Below are positions 1-8,570 of a stretch of 25,688 bases of DNA, piece by piece. A program made the position numbers and the translations under genes. The notes beneath the pieces are model-generated. The model had not been told where the DNA came from and ran no database searches. It saw nothing but the letters and a program-made list of their open reading frames with translations. This DNA comes from CAYOZN01 sp964408455. GTDB taxonomy: Bacteria; Planctomycetota; Phycisphaerae; UBA1845; UTPLA1. Position 1 is the stretch's first letter. Each line of letters starts with the position of its first letter. The DNA is taken from positions 1 through 25,688 of the forward strand of contig CAYOZN010000044.1 in assembly GCA_964408455.1 (NCBI GenBank), read 5' to 3'.

Positions 1-3
1 GGC

Positions 4-77
4 GGGCCTGTAGCTCAATTGGTTAGAGCAGGGGACTCATAATCTCCTGGTTCCCGGTTCGAGTCCGGGCGGGCCCA
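4..77 (+). tRNA. tRNA with CAT anticodon (Ile2 or elongator Met)
   Basis: A complete cloverleaf can be folded by hand. The acceptor stem pairs bases 4-10 with 70-76 (one T-G pair), followed by discriminator A77. The D stem is GCTC/GAGC at 13-16 and 26-29. The anticodon stem is 31-35 with 43-47 and the loop CTCATAA (36-42) places CAT at 38-40. The T stem CCCGG/CCGGG encloses TTCGAGT. CCA is not encoded, since TTT follows. The normal 1-72 G-C pair argues against initiator tRNA. CAT leaves either elongator Met or the lysidine-modified Ile2 species. The GGGACTCATAATC anticodon arm occurs in both kinds, so I leave the identity open. No integrase gene lies next to it. Confidence 0.97.
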
Positions 78-168
78 TTTCTCAATACCCCTCCCAGGCA
101 CTTTCTCAACAGAAATCCAGCAAGGCCCCCGTTCGATCCGCCGGCGCAAAACCTCGTCCGTGCCCCTG

Positions 169-2499
169 CTACATCTTCACCTTGCGGATTCGGCCGTTGA
201 ACGTATCCGACACGTACAAGTCGCCATTCTCGTCGAAGGCAATTCCGAACGGACGATTGAGTTCGGCATCCAGTGCCGATCCGCCGTCGCCGCTGTAACC
301 CTTATTGCCGTTGCCGACGACCGTCTCAATGATTCCCGTCTGCAAGTCGATCACGCGCACGCGATTGTTGTTTGTGTCCGCAAAATACAGACGCCCATCC
401 GGCCCCAGTTCCATGTCCTGCGGGAAGTCGATCTGTGCGTCGCCCGCCGGTCCGCCGTCGCCTCCGTATCCCGGCTCTCCCGTGCCGCAGAGCGTCGACA
501 CCATGCCGGTCTGGTAGTCATCATCGAAGAACTCGACTTTCCGTATGCGATGATTGTCGCTGTCGGCGAAATACAGAATTCCCTGCGAATCCAGCACCAA
601 GCCCCCGTTCGGCTCGGGATTGGGGCCCGTCGGAAATGCAACCTGCGTCTCGCGCGGCGCAAGTCCGTCGCCGTTGAATCCGTATTCCCCGGTCCCGACG
701 ATGGTCTCGATGATCCCGTCGCCGCGCTTGTTCACAAAATCGCGGACGATGCGGATGCTCCAGTTCTTCTGCACGAGTGTCAGAAGGTTGCCCTTCGGAT
801 CAAGAATGGAATGCGCAGGCAGATCGATGCGGGCGTCCTTAAACAGGCCGCCATCTCCCGAATTGCCCGGCTCGCGCCCGGATGTGACCGTCACCAGCCC
901 CGTCTTGGGATCGACCATGCGATACTTGTGGTTGTGCCACACCGTGACAAGCAGATCGCCGTTCGGCATTTCGAGCAAGTCCGTGGCATGATTCAGATTC
1001 GTCTCGATGGCCGGCGCCCCGGGCGGTATCAAATCGCTGAAGTCCGGCGGCCCGTCGCCGATGTCTGCCCCGAGCACGATTTCGAACGTGTCGTCGCTCC
1101 TGATCCTGCGAATCTTGTGATTGTTCCAGTCGACGACGTAGATACGGCCCGACGGCGTGAACTCGATGTCGAAGGGCCAGTACAGCGCGGTCTGTCGCCG
1201 ATCCAGTCCATCGCCGTTGAAACCCCGTTCGCCGGTACCCGCATACGTGCAGATGGAGCCGACCTCGTCCGTGCAGGGGATGACTTCGACTTCGCTGAAG
1301 CCGCTGCCGTGATCGCCGGGGTCAACAACAATGGTGTCCTGCGTAATCTTCCGAATGCGATGGTTGTAGGTATCGGCGACGTACAGATCGCCCGTAAGCG
1401 AAAGACAGATGCCGTAGGGCCGGTCGAGCTGCGCTTCATCGGCGGCGCCGCCGTCCCCTGCAAAGCCACGCTCGCCCGTGCCCGCAAACGTGGATATCAG
1501 CTTGCGGTCCGCACTGACCATGCGAATCACGTGGTTCATCGTGTCGGCGATGTACATCGTGCCGTCCGGCCCGATTTCCACATCGCTTGGCGTGTTCAGG
1601 CTTGCCGCCAGGGGATCGCCGCCGTCGCCCGAATACCCCGCCGCCCCGTTGCCGACAACGGTGCGAATATAGCCGGCCGAATCGATCATGCGAATGCGAT
1701 GGTTGAACGTATCGGCGATATACAACTCGTCCGTACGCGGATCGATGGCGAGGCGGCCTCCCGGCTGTGCCGCCTGCCCGACCGGCGAGTTGATCTGCGC
1801 CTGAGACGCCGGCCCGCCATCGCCGGAAAATCCGCCCTCGCCGTTGCCGCACATCGTGTCAATGATGCCGTTCGTATGAATGATGCGGATGCGCTGATTG
1901 GCCTGATCGGAGAATATGATCTCGTCGATGGAATTCACCACGACCGAGCTGGGCAGATTCAGGTTCGCTTCACTCGCCGGCCCGCCGTCGCCTCCGAACG
2001 TGCGGCCGCCCACGCCTGCAAAGTTCTCGATGTACTCAGTCGAAAAATCCAGACGCTTGAGGGCGCTGTTGTGCCAGGCCGCAATCACAAGTCGCCCTTG
2101 CCGGTCGAAACACACATTCGTCGGGTGATTGAGCTTCACGCTCGTACCCGGCGAGCCGCTTTCCTGATCGTCGCCCGTCAATTCGCCGGTGCCGGCGATG
2201 GTCTCGACCGCCCCATCCGCCTTCTGCCGCCGGATGCGGTGGTTGTTCCAGTCGACCACGTACAGCAATCCGTCCGGGCTGAACGCGATGTCCTGTGGGA
2301 GGTAAAGCTGTGTCTCCAGAGCGGGCAGATTCTCGCCGTTATTACCGGCGAAACCGGTCCCCATGACAGTCGTGATCAGTGGACGGCTCGGCAGGCCGGC
2401 CGGTGCGAAAAGATCGCAGCTGGACCCGAGGCAGACGCTGCAAAGCACCGCCACTAGCGCGCAACTACGCGCAGATTTAAGAGTTGTGGCTGAATTCAT
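169..2499 (-). CDS. Exported 12-blade NHL-repeat beta-propeller protein
   Basis: 776 residues. The first ~28 form a signal sequence (charged start, then ALVAVLCSVCLGSSC). A Cys near the predicted cleavage point hints at a lipoprotein, but GSSC is a poor lipobox. The rest is twelve NHL repeats of about 55-65 residues. Each begins with G-T/N-G-x-x-G-[FY]-x-GDGG, continues L-x-x-P-x-x-[IV], and ends in a strand such as LYVADTxNHRIRK. NHL repeats form beta-propellers used for binding; no catalytic motif is visible. Blades 1-6 and 7-12 correspond one to one: YVVDWNNH opens both halves, and the fourth blade of each half carries the same P-x-G-G insertion. The ATG start at 2499 is supported by GGGGAAGG just upstream. 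The gene diverges from the next one over about 200 bp and is convergent with the tRNA. Ligand unknown. Confidence 0.9.
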   Translation of the reverse strand: MNSATTLKSARSCALVAVLCSVCLGSSCDLFAPAGLPSRPLITTVMGTGFAGNNGENLPALETQLYLPQDIAFSPDGLLYVVDWNNHRIRRQKADGAVETIAGTGELTGDDQESGSPGTSVKLNHPTNVCFDRQGRLVIAAWHNSALKRLDFSTEYIENFAGVGGRTFGGDGGPASEANLNLPSSVVVNSIDEIIFSDQANQRIRIIHTNGIIDTMCGNGEGGFSGDGGPASQAQINSPVGQAAQPGGRLAIDPRTDELYIADTFNHRIRMIDSAGYIRTVVGNGAAGYSGDGGDPLAASLNTPSDVEIGPDGTMYIADTMNHVIRMVSADRKLISTFAGTGERGFAGDGGAADEAQLDRPYGICLSLTGDLYVADTYNHRIRKITQDTIVVDPGDHGSGFSEVEVIPCTDEVGSICTYAGTGERGFNGDGLDRRQTALYWPFDIEFTPSGRIYVVDWNNHKIRRIRSDDTFEIVLGADIGDGPPDFSDLIPPGAPAIETNLNHATDLLEMPNGDLLVTVWHNHKYRMVDPKTGLVTVTSGREPGNSGDGGLFKDARIDLPAHSILDPKGNLLTLVQKNWSIRIVRDFVNKRGDGIIETIVGTGEYGFNGDGLAPRETQVAFPTGPNPEPNGGLVLDSQGILYFADSDNHRIRKVEFFDDDYQTGMVSTLCGTGEPGYGGDGGPAGDAQIDFPQDMELGPDGRLYFADTNNNRVRVIDLQTGIIETVVGNGNKGYSGDGGSALDAELNRPFGIAFDENGDLYVSDTFNGRIRKVKM

Positions 2500-2629
2500 T
2501 TCGCCTTCCCCTAGTCGCCCCTCACCCTGAATTCGTAAGACATGTCGTCAGGGCGCAGAAAATGGCCCTGGAGAACCAGCGTACCCTTCGTGCGGTGCCG
2601 TAGCAAGAGTCCGGACGCCGCGAATTTCC

Positions 2630-2659
2630 TTGACCTTTTTGTCTCCGCGTGGGTAAGCT
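2630..2659 (+). promoter_or_regulatory. Possible sigma70-type promoter for the propeller lipoprotein
   Basis: TTGACC at 2630-2635 is separated by 18 bp from TAAGCT at 2654-2659, in the gap between two divergent genes. The -35 is 5/6 to consensus and the -10 only 3/6. Transcription would start near 2667, giving a leader of about 34 nt before the GTG at 2701. Sequence match only. Confidence 0.3.
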
Positions 2660-2700
2660 GATTCCATCTCCTCGTATATGTGGATAGTGGGAAGGGCACC

Positions 2701-3741
2701 GTGAAAAATTCAGCATACTTGAGGTGCGCCGCTGTCGTTCTATTGACAGCCGGTTGCGACCCGACGAACCCGGGCATTCCAGGCTCCAAAACCTGGCAGC
2801 AGGTATTAGTGGACTTGCCGTCCGGACTTTTGTCCGTGTCCGGGACCGCTGCCGACGACGTGATCGTCGTGGGAACCGATGCCGGCGATGGCAAGGGATC
2901 GTTCGTTGCCCGCTACGACGGCACCGGCTGGCGGCGGCTGAACTCCGGCTCCACCGGCGATCTGTGGTGGATCAGCGTCCAACCCATCGGCGGCAAGTTC
3001 TACCTGACCGGCGAAAACGGGATGATTCTCGAATTCGATCCGGCGACCGAGGCCTTCGAGTCCCACACAACGCCGGGCACGCAGACCATTTTCGGCATCT
3101 GGGGCCCGGCTCCCGACGACATATGGGCGGTCGGGGGCCTGCTGAGCAATCAGCAGTTTGGCGGCACGATCTGGCACTATGACGGCACTGACTGGACCAT
3201 CGAAGATCTCAGCGTCCTCTTTCCCAATGGACATCCGACCATGCTGAAGGTGTGGGGCCGCGGCGCGGATGAGATCTACGCCGTGGGGGCCGCCGGTCTG
3301 ATCCTTCGCTACAACGGAACCGAGTGGGAACAGGTCGATAACGGAACCGCCACCAACCCGCCATTGTTCTCAGTCTACGGCGATTCGGAAACGGTCGTTG
3401 CGGTCGGCGGATTCAACAATGGCTTCATACTTGAATCCGCGAATGGCTCTTTCACCGATCGCAGCTCCCCGGGAACCATTCAGATGAACGGCGTTTTCCT
3501 CGGCACAAACGGCTCGGCCGTCGTGGTCGGTCGCGAACTGAATGTCGCATTCCGCACAGATGCCGGTTGGGAAGTGCAGGACACCGGCCTGCCAATCGAG
3601 CACGATTTTCACGCGTGCTGGATTGATCCGGAGGGCGGCGTGTGGGCGGTCGGGGGCAACCTGATCTCCGAACCTATCGATGAGGGAACCCTGGTCTACT
3701 ACGGCACGCAGGCGGTTTCGTCGGAATTCTCCGGGCCATAG
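2701..3741 (+). CDS. Lipoprotein with WxGxxxDDIWAVG-type propeller repeats
   Basis: 346 residues from a GTG start at 2701. I prefer this to the in-frame GTG at 2680 because GGGAAGGG (2689-2696) lies just before it, and the resulting start (VKNSAYLRC then AAVVLLTAGC) is a compact lipoprotein signal with lipobox TAGC. The mature part has several repeats of about 45-50 residues that alternate a W/YG...DDIWAVGG strand with an ILRYNGTEW-type strand (for example WGPAPDDIWAVGG, WGRGADEIYAVGA, VYGDSETVVAVGG, and WIDPEGGVWAVGG near the end). This layout is common in secreted proteins of planctomycetes and myxobacteria and suggests a beta-propeller. No active site is recognisable. The next gene starts about 100 bp downstream on the same strand. 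Function unknown. Confidence 0.85.
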   Translation: MKNSAYLRCAAVVLLTAGCDPTNPGIPGSKTWQQVLVDLPSGLLSVSGTAADDVIVVGTDAGDGKGSFVARYDGTGWRRLNSGSTGDLWWISVQPIGGKFYLTGENGMILEFDPATEAFESHTTPGTQTIFGIWGPAPDDIWAVGGLLSNQQFGGTIWHYDGTDWTIEDLSVLFPNGHPTMLKVWGRGADEIYAVGAAGLILRYNGTEWEQVDNGTATNPPLFSVYGDSETVVAVGGFNNGFILESANGSFTDRSSPGTIQMNGVFLGTNGSAVVVGRELNVAFRTDAGWEVQDTGLPIEHDFHACWIDPEGGVWAVGGNLISEPIDEGTLVYYGTQAVSSEFSGP

Positions 3742-3831
3742 ACCAGTACGACGCGTGTTGACGCCAAATGCTTTGGATGCACGGGCTGCGGTCATTCGCG
3801 CCGAGCCGTGCTTGCTACTTTCGGGCAATCT

Positions 3832-3836
3832 GGAGG
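3832..3836 (+). promoter_or_regulatory. Strong ribosome binding site fixing the giant gene's start
   Basis: GGAGG sits 6 nt before the GTG at 3843. It selects that codon over the ATG at 3768, which would put 25 unrelated residues in front of a good signal peptide. Confidence 0.7.
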
Positions 3837-3842
3837 CCGAAC

Positions 3843-6800
3843 GTGGACCGACCATCCATGGCCGCCTTTCTCGCTCTGCTCCTGTGTTCGGTGCGCGCCT
3901 CGGCAGGGGCCATCCCCTTTACCGACGAGGCAACCGCGCGGGGAATTAATTACTCCGCCCAGTACCTCCCGCCAATTGAAGTGGGGCATGCCGGCGGCAG
4001 TCAGGGCGCCTGCTTCGCCGACCTCGACCTCGATGGCGATCCCGACCTGATCCTCGTGGGCAGCCCGGACGGCAGCGTCGGCGTCTTTGAGAACGACGGC
4101 GCGGGCTACTTTACACAGAGGCAGGATACAGGCATGCCCCTGCTCCAGAAGGCGTCGTCCGCGACAGCGGCCGATTACGACGCCGATGGCGATCTCGACG
4201 TGTTCCTTGCGCAGATGATCTATCCGGCCACGCAGGGCATCTCCCATTACCTGATGCGCAATGACGGTGATTTCCAGTTTACAAACGTGACGTTCAGCGC
4301 CGGTATTCTTGGCGGCGGATCGACCACCGGCACAACCTGGGGCGATTTCAACGGCGACGGCTATCTTGACCTGTACGTTGGTAATTATTCCTGGAGCGGA
4401 GCGCCCACCAACAACCGCCTCTATCGCAACCTCGGTAACCGGCGCTTTGTCGAAGTCGCCGCCGCCCTGGGCGTTCAGAACCCCGGCGGTTTGGCGTTTC
4501 AGCCCTCATTCGTCGATTTTGATCTGGATGGCGACGTCGATCTGCACGTCGTCAACGATCGCGGTCCCGTTGCCGGCATTCCGGATAATTGCCTGTGGGA
4601 GAATGTCGGCGGGGTTTCGCCTTTGGTAGACATTTCAGCCAGCTCCGGCGCAGAACTCGCCATGTTCTCGATGGGCCTGACGACCGGCGATCTCGATCGA
4701 AACGGCTGGCCGGACTTCTACATCTCCAACATCCTGCCCAACCGCCTCCTCATGAACAACGGCGATCAGACGTTTACCGAGTCCGCCAGCGTCTATGGCG
4801 TTGAGATGAACAGCGTCAGTTGGGGCGTCATGTTCTTCGACATGGACAACGACGGCTGGCTGGATATCTGGGTATGCAACACGCCACTCGGCGGAGTTGG
4901 CAGCCCCGCCATGGGACTCTTCGAATTCGATGGTACGCCTCCGGCTCAGAATGTCGCGGCAACCATGGGGCTGGACATGGAAAACAGCTCCTACGGCGTC
5001 ACGTCGGCCGACATTGACGACGACGGCGATCTCGATGTCGCCGTCGTTCGACCGTTTGATCCGGTCATGCTGTACATCAACCATTCCGACGAGGCCTTCC
5101 CCGCACGGACCTGGCTCAAGGTGCGGCTCGTCGGAGCCGCGCCCAATATCCATGCCGTCGGCGCCACCGTCTTCGTCGACGACGAAATCGGCCGCCAGCA
5201 GCGCTCTGTCATTGTCGGGGACGGATACAAATCGCAGCGCGAAATGGTGCTGCATTTTGGCACGGCCTCGGCCTCGACGGTCGATGTGGAAGTGCGGTGG
5301 CCCGGCGGCAAGTCGACCATCCTCCAGGATGTCAGCACCAACCAGACGCTCGTTGTCAATCAAATCGACGAGCCGCCCTGCCAGCCCCCCGCCCCGGCCA
5401 GCTCACCCATGCCCGCGGCCGGTGCCGTGGCCATTGCAGCCGACACGTCGCTCGGCTGGACCGGTGTTCCCGATGCCACGTACGAGCTGTATTTCGGCGA
5501 CGCCAATCCGCCGCCATTTCTTGCCGCCACAACGGCGACAAACCACGCCCTGCCACTCCTCGAAGTCGAAACTACTTACTTCTGGCGCGTGGATACCGTC
5601 GGCTGTGCAACGACCGTCGGTCCAACGTGGAGCTTTACGACCATCCCGGACATCCAGCCGCAGATTCTGATCACCTCGCCGACGTCCAATCCCAGCTACA
5701 CAACCATTGCGGCAAGCATCATTCTGGCCGGCACCGCCGTCGATGACGAGCTCATCACTGGCATCGTGTGGGCGAGCGAGCGCGGCGCATCAGGTCCGTG
5801 CACCACGTCGGACAACTGGGCAACCTGGCTGAGCGGTGACATACCGCTTGAACCGGGCCTCAATGTCATTACGGTGACGCTGACCAACACCCTGGATGAA
5901 ACCGCCAGCACCGGCCTGGTCGTCGACTATCAGACCGATATCCCCGCACCGCAGATGTCGTTCGTCGAGGTAACCCAGCAGGCGGGATTGCAGCAGCTCA
6001 TCAGCCACCCGCCCAATCCCTCTGCCTCGAATAGTTGGATCGGCACCGGCGCCGCCGTCGCCGACTTTGACGGCGACGGTGATTTGGACATTTACTTTGT
6101 GGACGCGCTCGGCTGGCCCAACAAGCTGATGCGCAACAATCTGATCCCCAACGGCACGAAGACCTTCTCCCAGGTGGCCGAAAACGCCGGGCTCGGCGAT
6201 ACGGGCGGCGGCCGAATGGCCCTCTGGCTCGATCTCGACAACGACGGCGATCCGGATCTCGTACTGCTGAACGACACACACGGCGGCGCGACGACCGCTC
6301 CCGCCAGGATATTCCGCAACGACGCCGCAACATTCACCGATGTCACCGCCGGTTCCGGCTTCACGCCGACCGGTACCTATGCCGGCGGCATTGCCGCCAC
6401 CGACTACAACGCCGACGGTCTCCCCGATATTTACGTGACCTATTGGAACAATGCGACTACTCCGCTGCCCTACAACTACTTCTACCGCAACACCGGCAAC
6501 TTCACTTTCATCGAGGAGTCTCAGGCCCTCGGCCTCAGGCTTGCCAATACCCAGAAACAGACGTGGTCGCCGGTCTTTTTCGACTTTGATGGCGATGGCG
6601 ATCAGGACCTCTATGGCGCCGTCGACTTTGCCCTGGATTATCTGTTCTTCCTCGGCCCCACAGGCTATGTCGACATGTCCGCCCCGGCGAAAGTCTTTCA
6701 TGAGGGCGCCTGCCCCTCATGCCCCGAGGCCAACGACATGGGCGTCGCCGTCGGCGATGTGGACGGCGATGGTGATTCCGATGTCTTCACCACCAACATC

Positions 6801-8570
6801 GCCCAGCCCCTCGACGGAACCGGGAAGCGCAATGCCCTCTTCATGAACCACTGGCCGCAGCCCTGCACCGATGAAGCTGAAGCAGCCGAGCGCAACGTGT
6901 GGCAGTCCTACTGGGGATGGGGCGCCGTCCTGGCAGACCTGGATTTTGATCGCGATCTCGACCTGGTCACGGTCGGCGGCCGCACGGCCGGCGCGGGCAC
7001 CGGCGATTACGCCGACAAGCCCAAGCAGATCTACAAGAACGATGGCACCGGCCATTTCCAGGATGTCGCCGCGCAGGTCGGTTTCAACCATACCGGCAAC
7101 TCGCGCGCCCTGATCGCCTTCGACTACGACAACGACGGCGACGAAGACCTCCTCATCACCAATGCCAACACGCAGGCATCCCATGTCCCCCTGCAGACAA
7201 CCGCATTGTTTGAAAACATCACGCCGCAGACGTTGCACTACCTGAAGCTCCGCCTCGTCGGCACCGCCCGCACGCGCGAGGCCATCGGCGCAAAAGTTCG
7301 CATCACCGCCGGCGGCCAGACCCAGTACCGCGAACTGATGGCCGGCGGCAGCTTTCTCTCCAGCCTGCCGCGCGAGATGATCTTTGGCCTCGGAAGTGCG
7401 TCTCTCATCGACACAATTGAAGTGACCTGGCCCTGCGGCGCCTTGACCACGGTGAACGGCGTCCCCGCGGATCAGACGCTCGTGATCGTGGAAGACAGCC
7501 TCGAGCAGGTCACGTCGCTCATCGTGGCGGGGCCGGCCAGCGTGGCGGAAAACACCACCGCGCTCTTCTCCGCCATCGGCGATTTCGCCTGCGGACCGAC
7601 GGGGCCCGTCACCGATGTCACGTGGTCGGTCCAGCCCGAGGGCCTCGCCACCATCGACGCCCAGGGCATGCTGACCGTCGGCGAAATCCCGGCCATGCAG
7701 TTCATTGACGTCATCGCCACCAGGGGTGCCGTCACGGCGACACAACAGGTACAGCTCAACGACGTGGTCGTGCCCGACGAAACGCCGCCCGTCGTCGTCA
7801 TCCTCTTGCCGACCACCGAACCCAGCCTGACGACCGAGCAGCCGATCCTTCAGGTCGCCGGCGTCGCCGGCGATGATGTGGGGCTCGTCTCCGTCAACAT
7901 TTTGCTCAACGGCGCAACACCCATTGCATGCAGCGGGCTCGCCGAATGGTCCAGCGGAATCATCACGCTGAACGAGGGGTCTAACGAAATCGCCGTGACC
8001 GCGTCCGATGCCGCCGGCAACACCGCCAGCGCCGCATTAAACGTCACCTACTCGCCCCCGCCCCCGCCCCCGCCGATCGTCGATGTGCTGATATTGGCCT
8101 CATCCAACCATCAGGTCGATTTCGGAGCCGGCGAGATTGACGAGAAGATCTTCGTCTGGAACGCCGGAGTCGGCACTTTCGATTATGTCATCGAGCCGAC
8201 GGAAGATTGGTGCAGCGTCTCGCCTGCAGACGGCAAAGTCCAACCCCTCCCGACGTCAAACATGCATACCATTCACGTCGACCGGAGCTCATTCGCGCCC
8301 GGCCAGCAGCGTGAAGCGGTCCTGCGCATCCGCGCCAGCAACGTTGACGCCGCGGAACTGCTCGTGGCCGTCTATGCATCAGTCCCGCCATCAGAGCCAT
8401 CTACTCCGGAGCCGGAGCTGACGCCGCCGGCAATCGATGATGATCAAAATAAACTGGCGGCATGCGGCGCCGGCAATGGTTGCGGCGCCGTGGGCACAGC
8501 CTCTATTCTGTGCGGAACGATGACGCTGTTCGGCCTGTCGCGACGGCGGAGAAGGGAAACCGGAAAATAA
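3843..8570 (+). CDS. Giant exported FG-GAP/ASPIC protein with C-terminal sorting tail
   Basis: 1575 residues from GTG 3843 (GGAGG 6 nt upstream). Signal peptide: residues 1-22 (AAFLALLLCSVRASA, then GAIPF). The layout is duplicated. Residues ~55-410 carry seven calcium-loop motifs of the DxDxDGDxD type (FG-GAP/VCBS propeller), followed by an ASPIC/UnbV domain (~424-505, LKVRLVG...VEVRWPGGK). Then come an Fn3-like domain (~510-600) and an Ig-like domain (~605-697). A second propeller (~705-1125) has seven more calcium loops and a second ASPIC domain (~1132-1216, LKLRLVG...IEVTWPCG). After these are a BIG2-like domain (~1222-1308), another Ig-like domain (~1315-1403), a polyproline linker, a BACON-like domain (~1413-1515) and a tail CGAGNGCG-hydrophobic-SRRRRRETGK. 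Such proteins are calcium-dependent adhesive or surface proteins; the partner is unknown. Its stop overlaps the next start (TAATG). Confidence 0.93.
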   Translation: MDRPSMAAFLALLLCSVRASAGAIPFTDEATARGINYSAQYLPPIEVGHAGGSQGACFADLDLDGDPDLILVGSPDGSVGVFENDGAGYFTQRQDTGMPLLQKASSATAADYDADGDLDVFLAQMIYPATQGISHYLMRNDGDFQFTNVTFSAGILGGGSTTGTTWGDFNGDGYLDLYVGNYSWSGAPTNNRLYRNLGNRRFVEVAAALGVQNPGGLAFQPSFVDFDLDGDVDLHVVNDRGPVAGIPDNCLWENVGGVSPLVDISASSGAELAMFSMGLTTGDLDRNGWPDFYISNILPNRLLMNNGDQTFTESASVYGVEMNSVSWGVMFFDMDNDGWLDIWVCNTPLGGVGSPAMGLFEFDGTPPAQNVAATMGLDMENSSYGVTSADIDDDGDLDVAVVRPFDPVMLYINHSDEAFPARTWLKVRLVGAAPNIHAVGATVFVDDEIGRQQRSVIVGDGYKSQREMVLHFGTASASTVDVEVRWPGGKSTILQDVSTNQTLVVNQIDEPPCQPPAPASSPMPAAGAVAIAADTSLGWTGVPDATYELYFGDANPPPFLAATTATNHALPLLEVETTYFWRVDTVGCATTVGPTWSFTTIPDIQPQILITSPTSNPSYTTIAASIILAGTAVDDELITGIVWASERGASGPCTTSDNWATWLSGDIPLEPGLNVITVTLTNTLDETASTGLVVDYQTDIPAPQMSFVEVTQQAGLQQLISHPPNPSASNSWIGTGAAVADFDGDGDLDIYFVDALGWPNKLMRNNLIPNGTKTFSQVAENAGLGDTGGGRMALWLDLDNDGDPDLVLLNDTHGGATTAPARIFRNDAATFTDVTAGSGFTPTGTYAGGIAATDYNADGLPDIYVTYWNNATTPLPYNYFYRNTGNFTFIEESQALGLRLANTQKQTWSPVFFDFDGDGDQDLYGAVDFALDYLFFLGPTGYVDMSAPAKVFHEGACPSCPEANDMGVAVGDVDGDGDSDVFTTNIAQPLDGTGKRNALFMNHWPQPCTDEAEAAERNVWQSYWGWGAVLADLDFDRDLDLVTVGGRTAGAGTGDYADKPKQIYKNDGTGHFQDVAAQVGFNHTGNSRALIAFDYDNDGDEDLLITNANTQASHVPLQTTALFENITPQTLHYLKLRLVGTARTREAIGAKVRITAGGQTQYRELMAGGSFLSSLPREMIFGLGSASLIDTIEVTWPCGALTTVNGVPADQTLVIVEDSLEQVTSLIVAGPASVAENTTALFSAIGDFACGPTGPVTDVTWSVQPEGLATIDAQGMLTVGEIPAMQFIDVIATRGAVTATQQVQLNDVVVPDETPPVVVILLPTTEPSLTTEQPILQVAGVAGDDVGLVSVNILLNGATPIACSGLAEWSSGIITLNEGSNEIAVTASDAAGNTASAALNVTYSPPPPPPPIVDVLILASSNHQVDFGAGEIDEKIFVWNAGVGTFDYVIEPTEDWCSVSPADGKVQPLPTSNMHTIHVDRSSFAPGQQREAVLRIRASNVDAAELLVAVYASVPPSEPSTPEPELTPPAIDDDQNKLAACGAGNGCGAVGTASILCGTMTLFGLSRRRRRETGK

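Noticed and set aside
4..77. tRNA as the attachment site of an integrated element
   Set aside because: No integrase, no second copy of the tRNA 3' end seen, and the adjoining genes have base composition like the rest of the window.
160..2457. 765-residue open frame on the plus strand opposite the NHL gene
   Set aside because: It is the mirror of a GC-rich, strongly repetitive coding sequence; the opposite strand encodes clear NHL repeats. No recognisable domain and no ribosome site.
4000..7200. DNA-level tandem repeat from the recurring GACGGCGATG-like words
   Set aside because: These words encode the conserved DxDGDxD calcium loops at irregular spacing; the repetition is at protein level.
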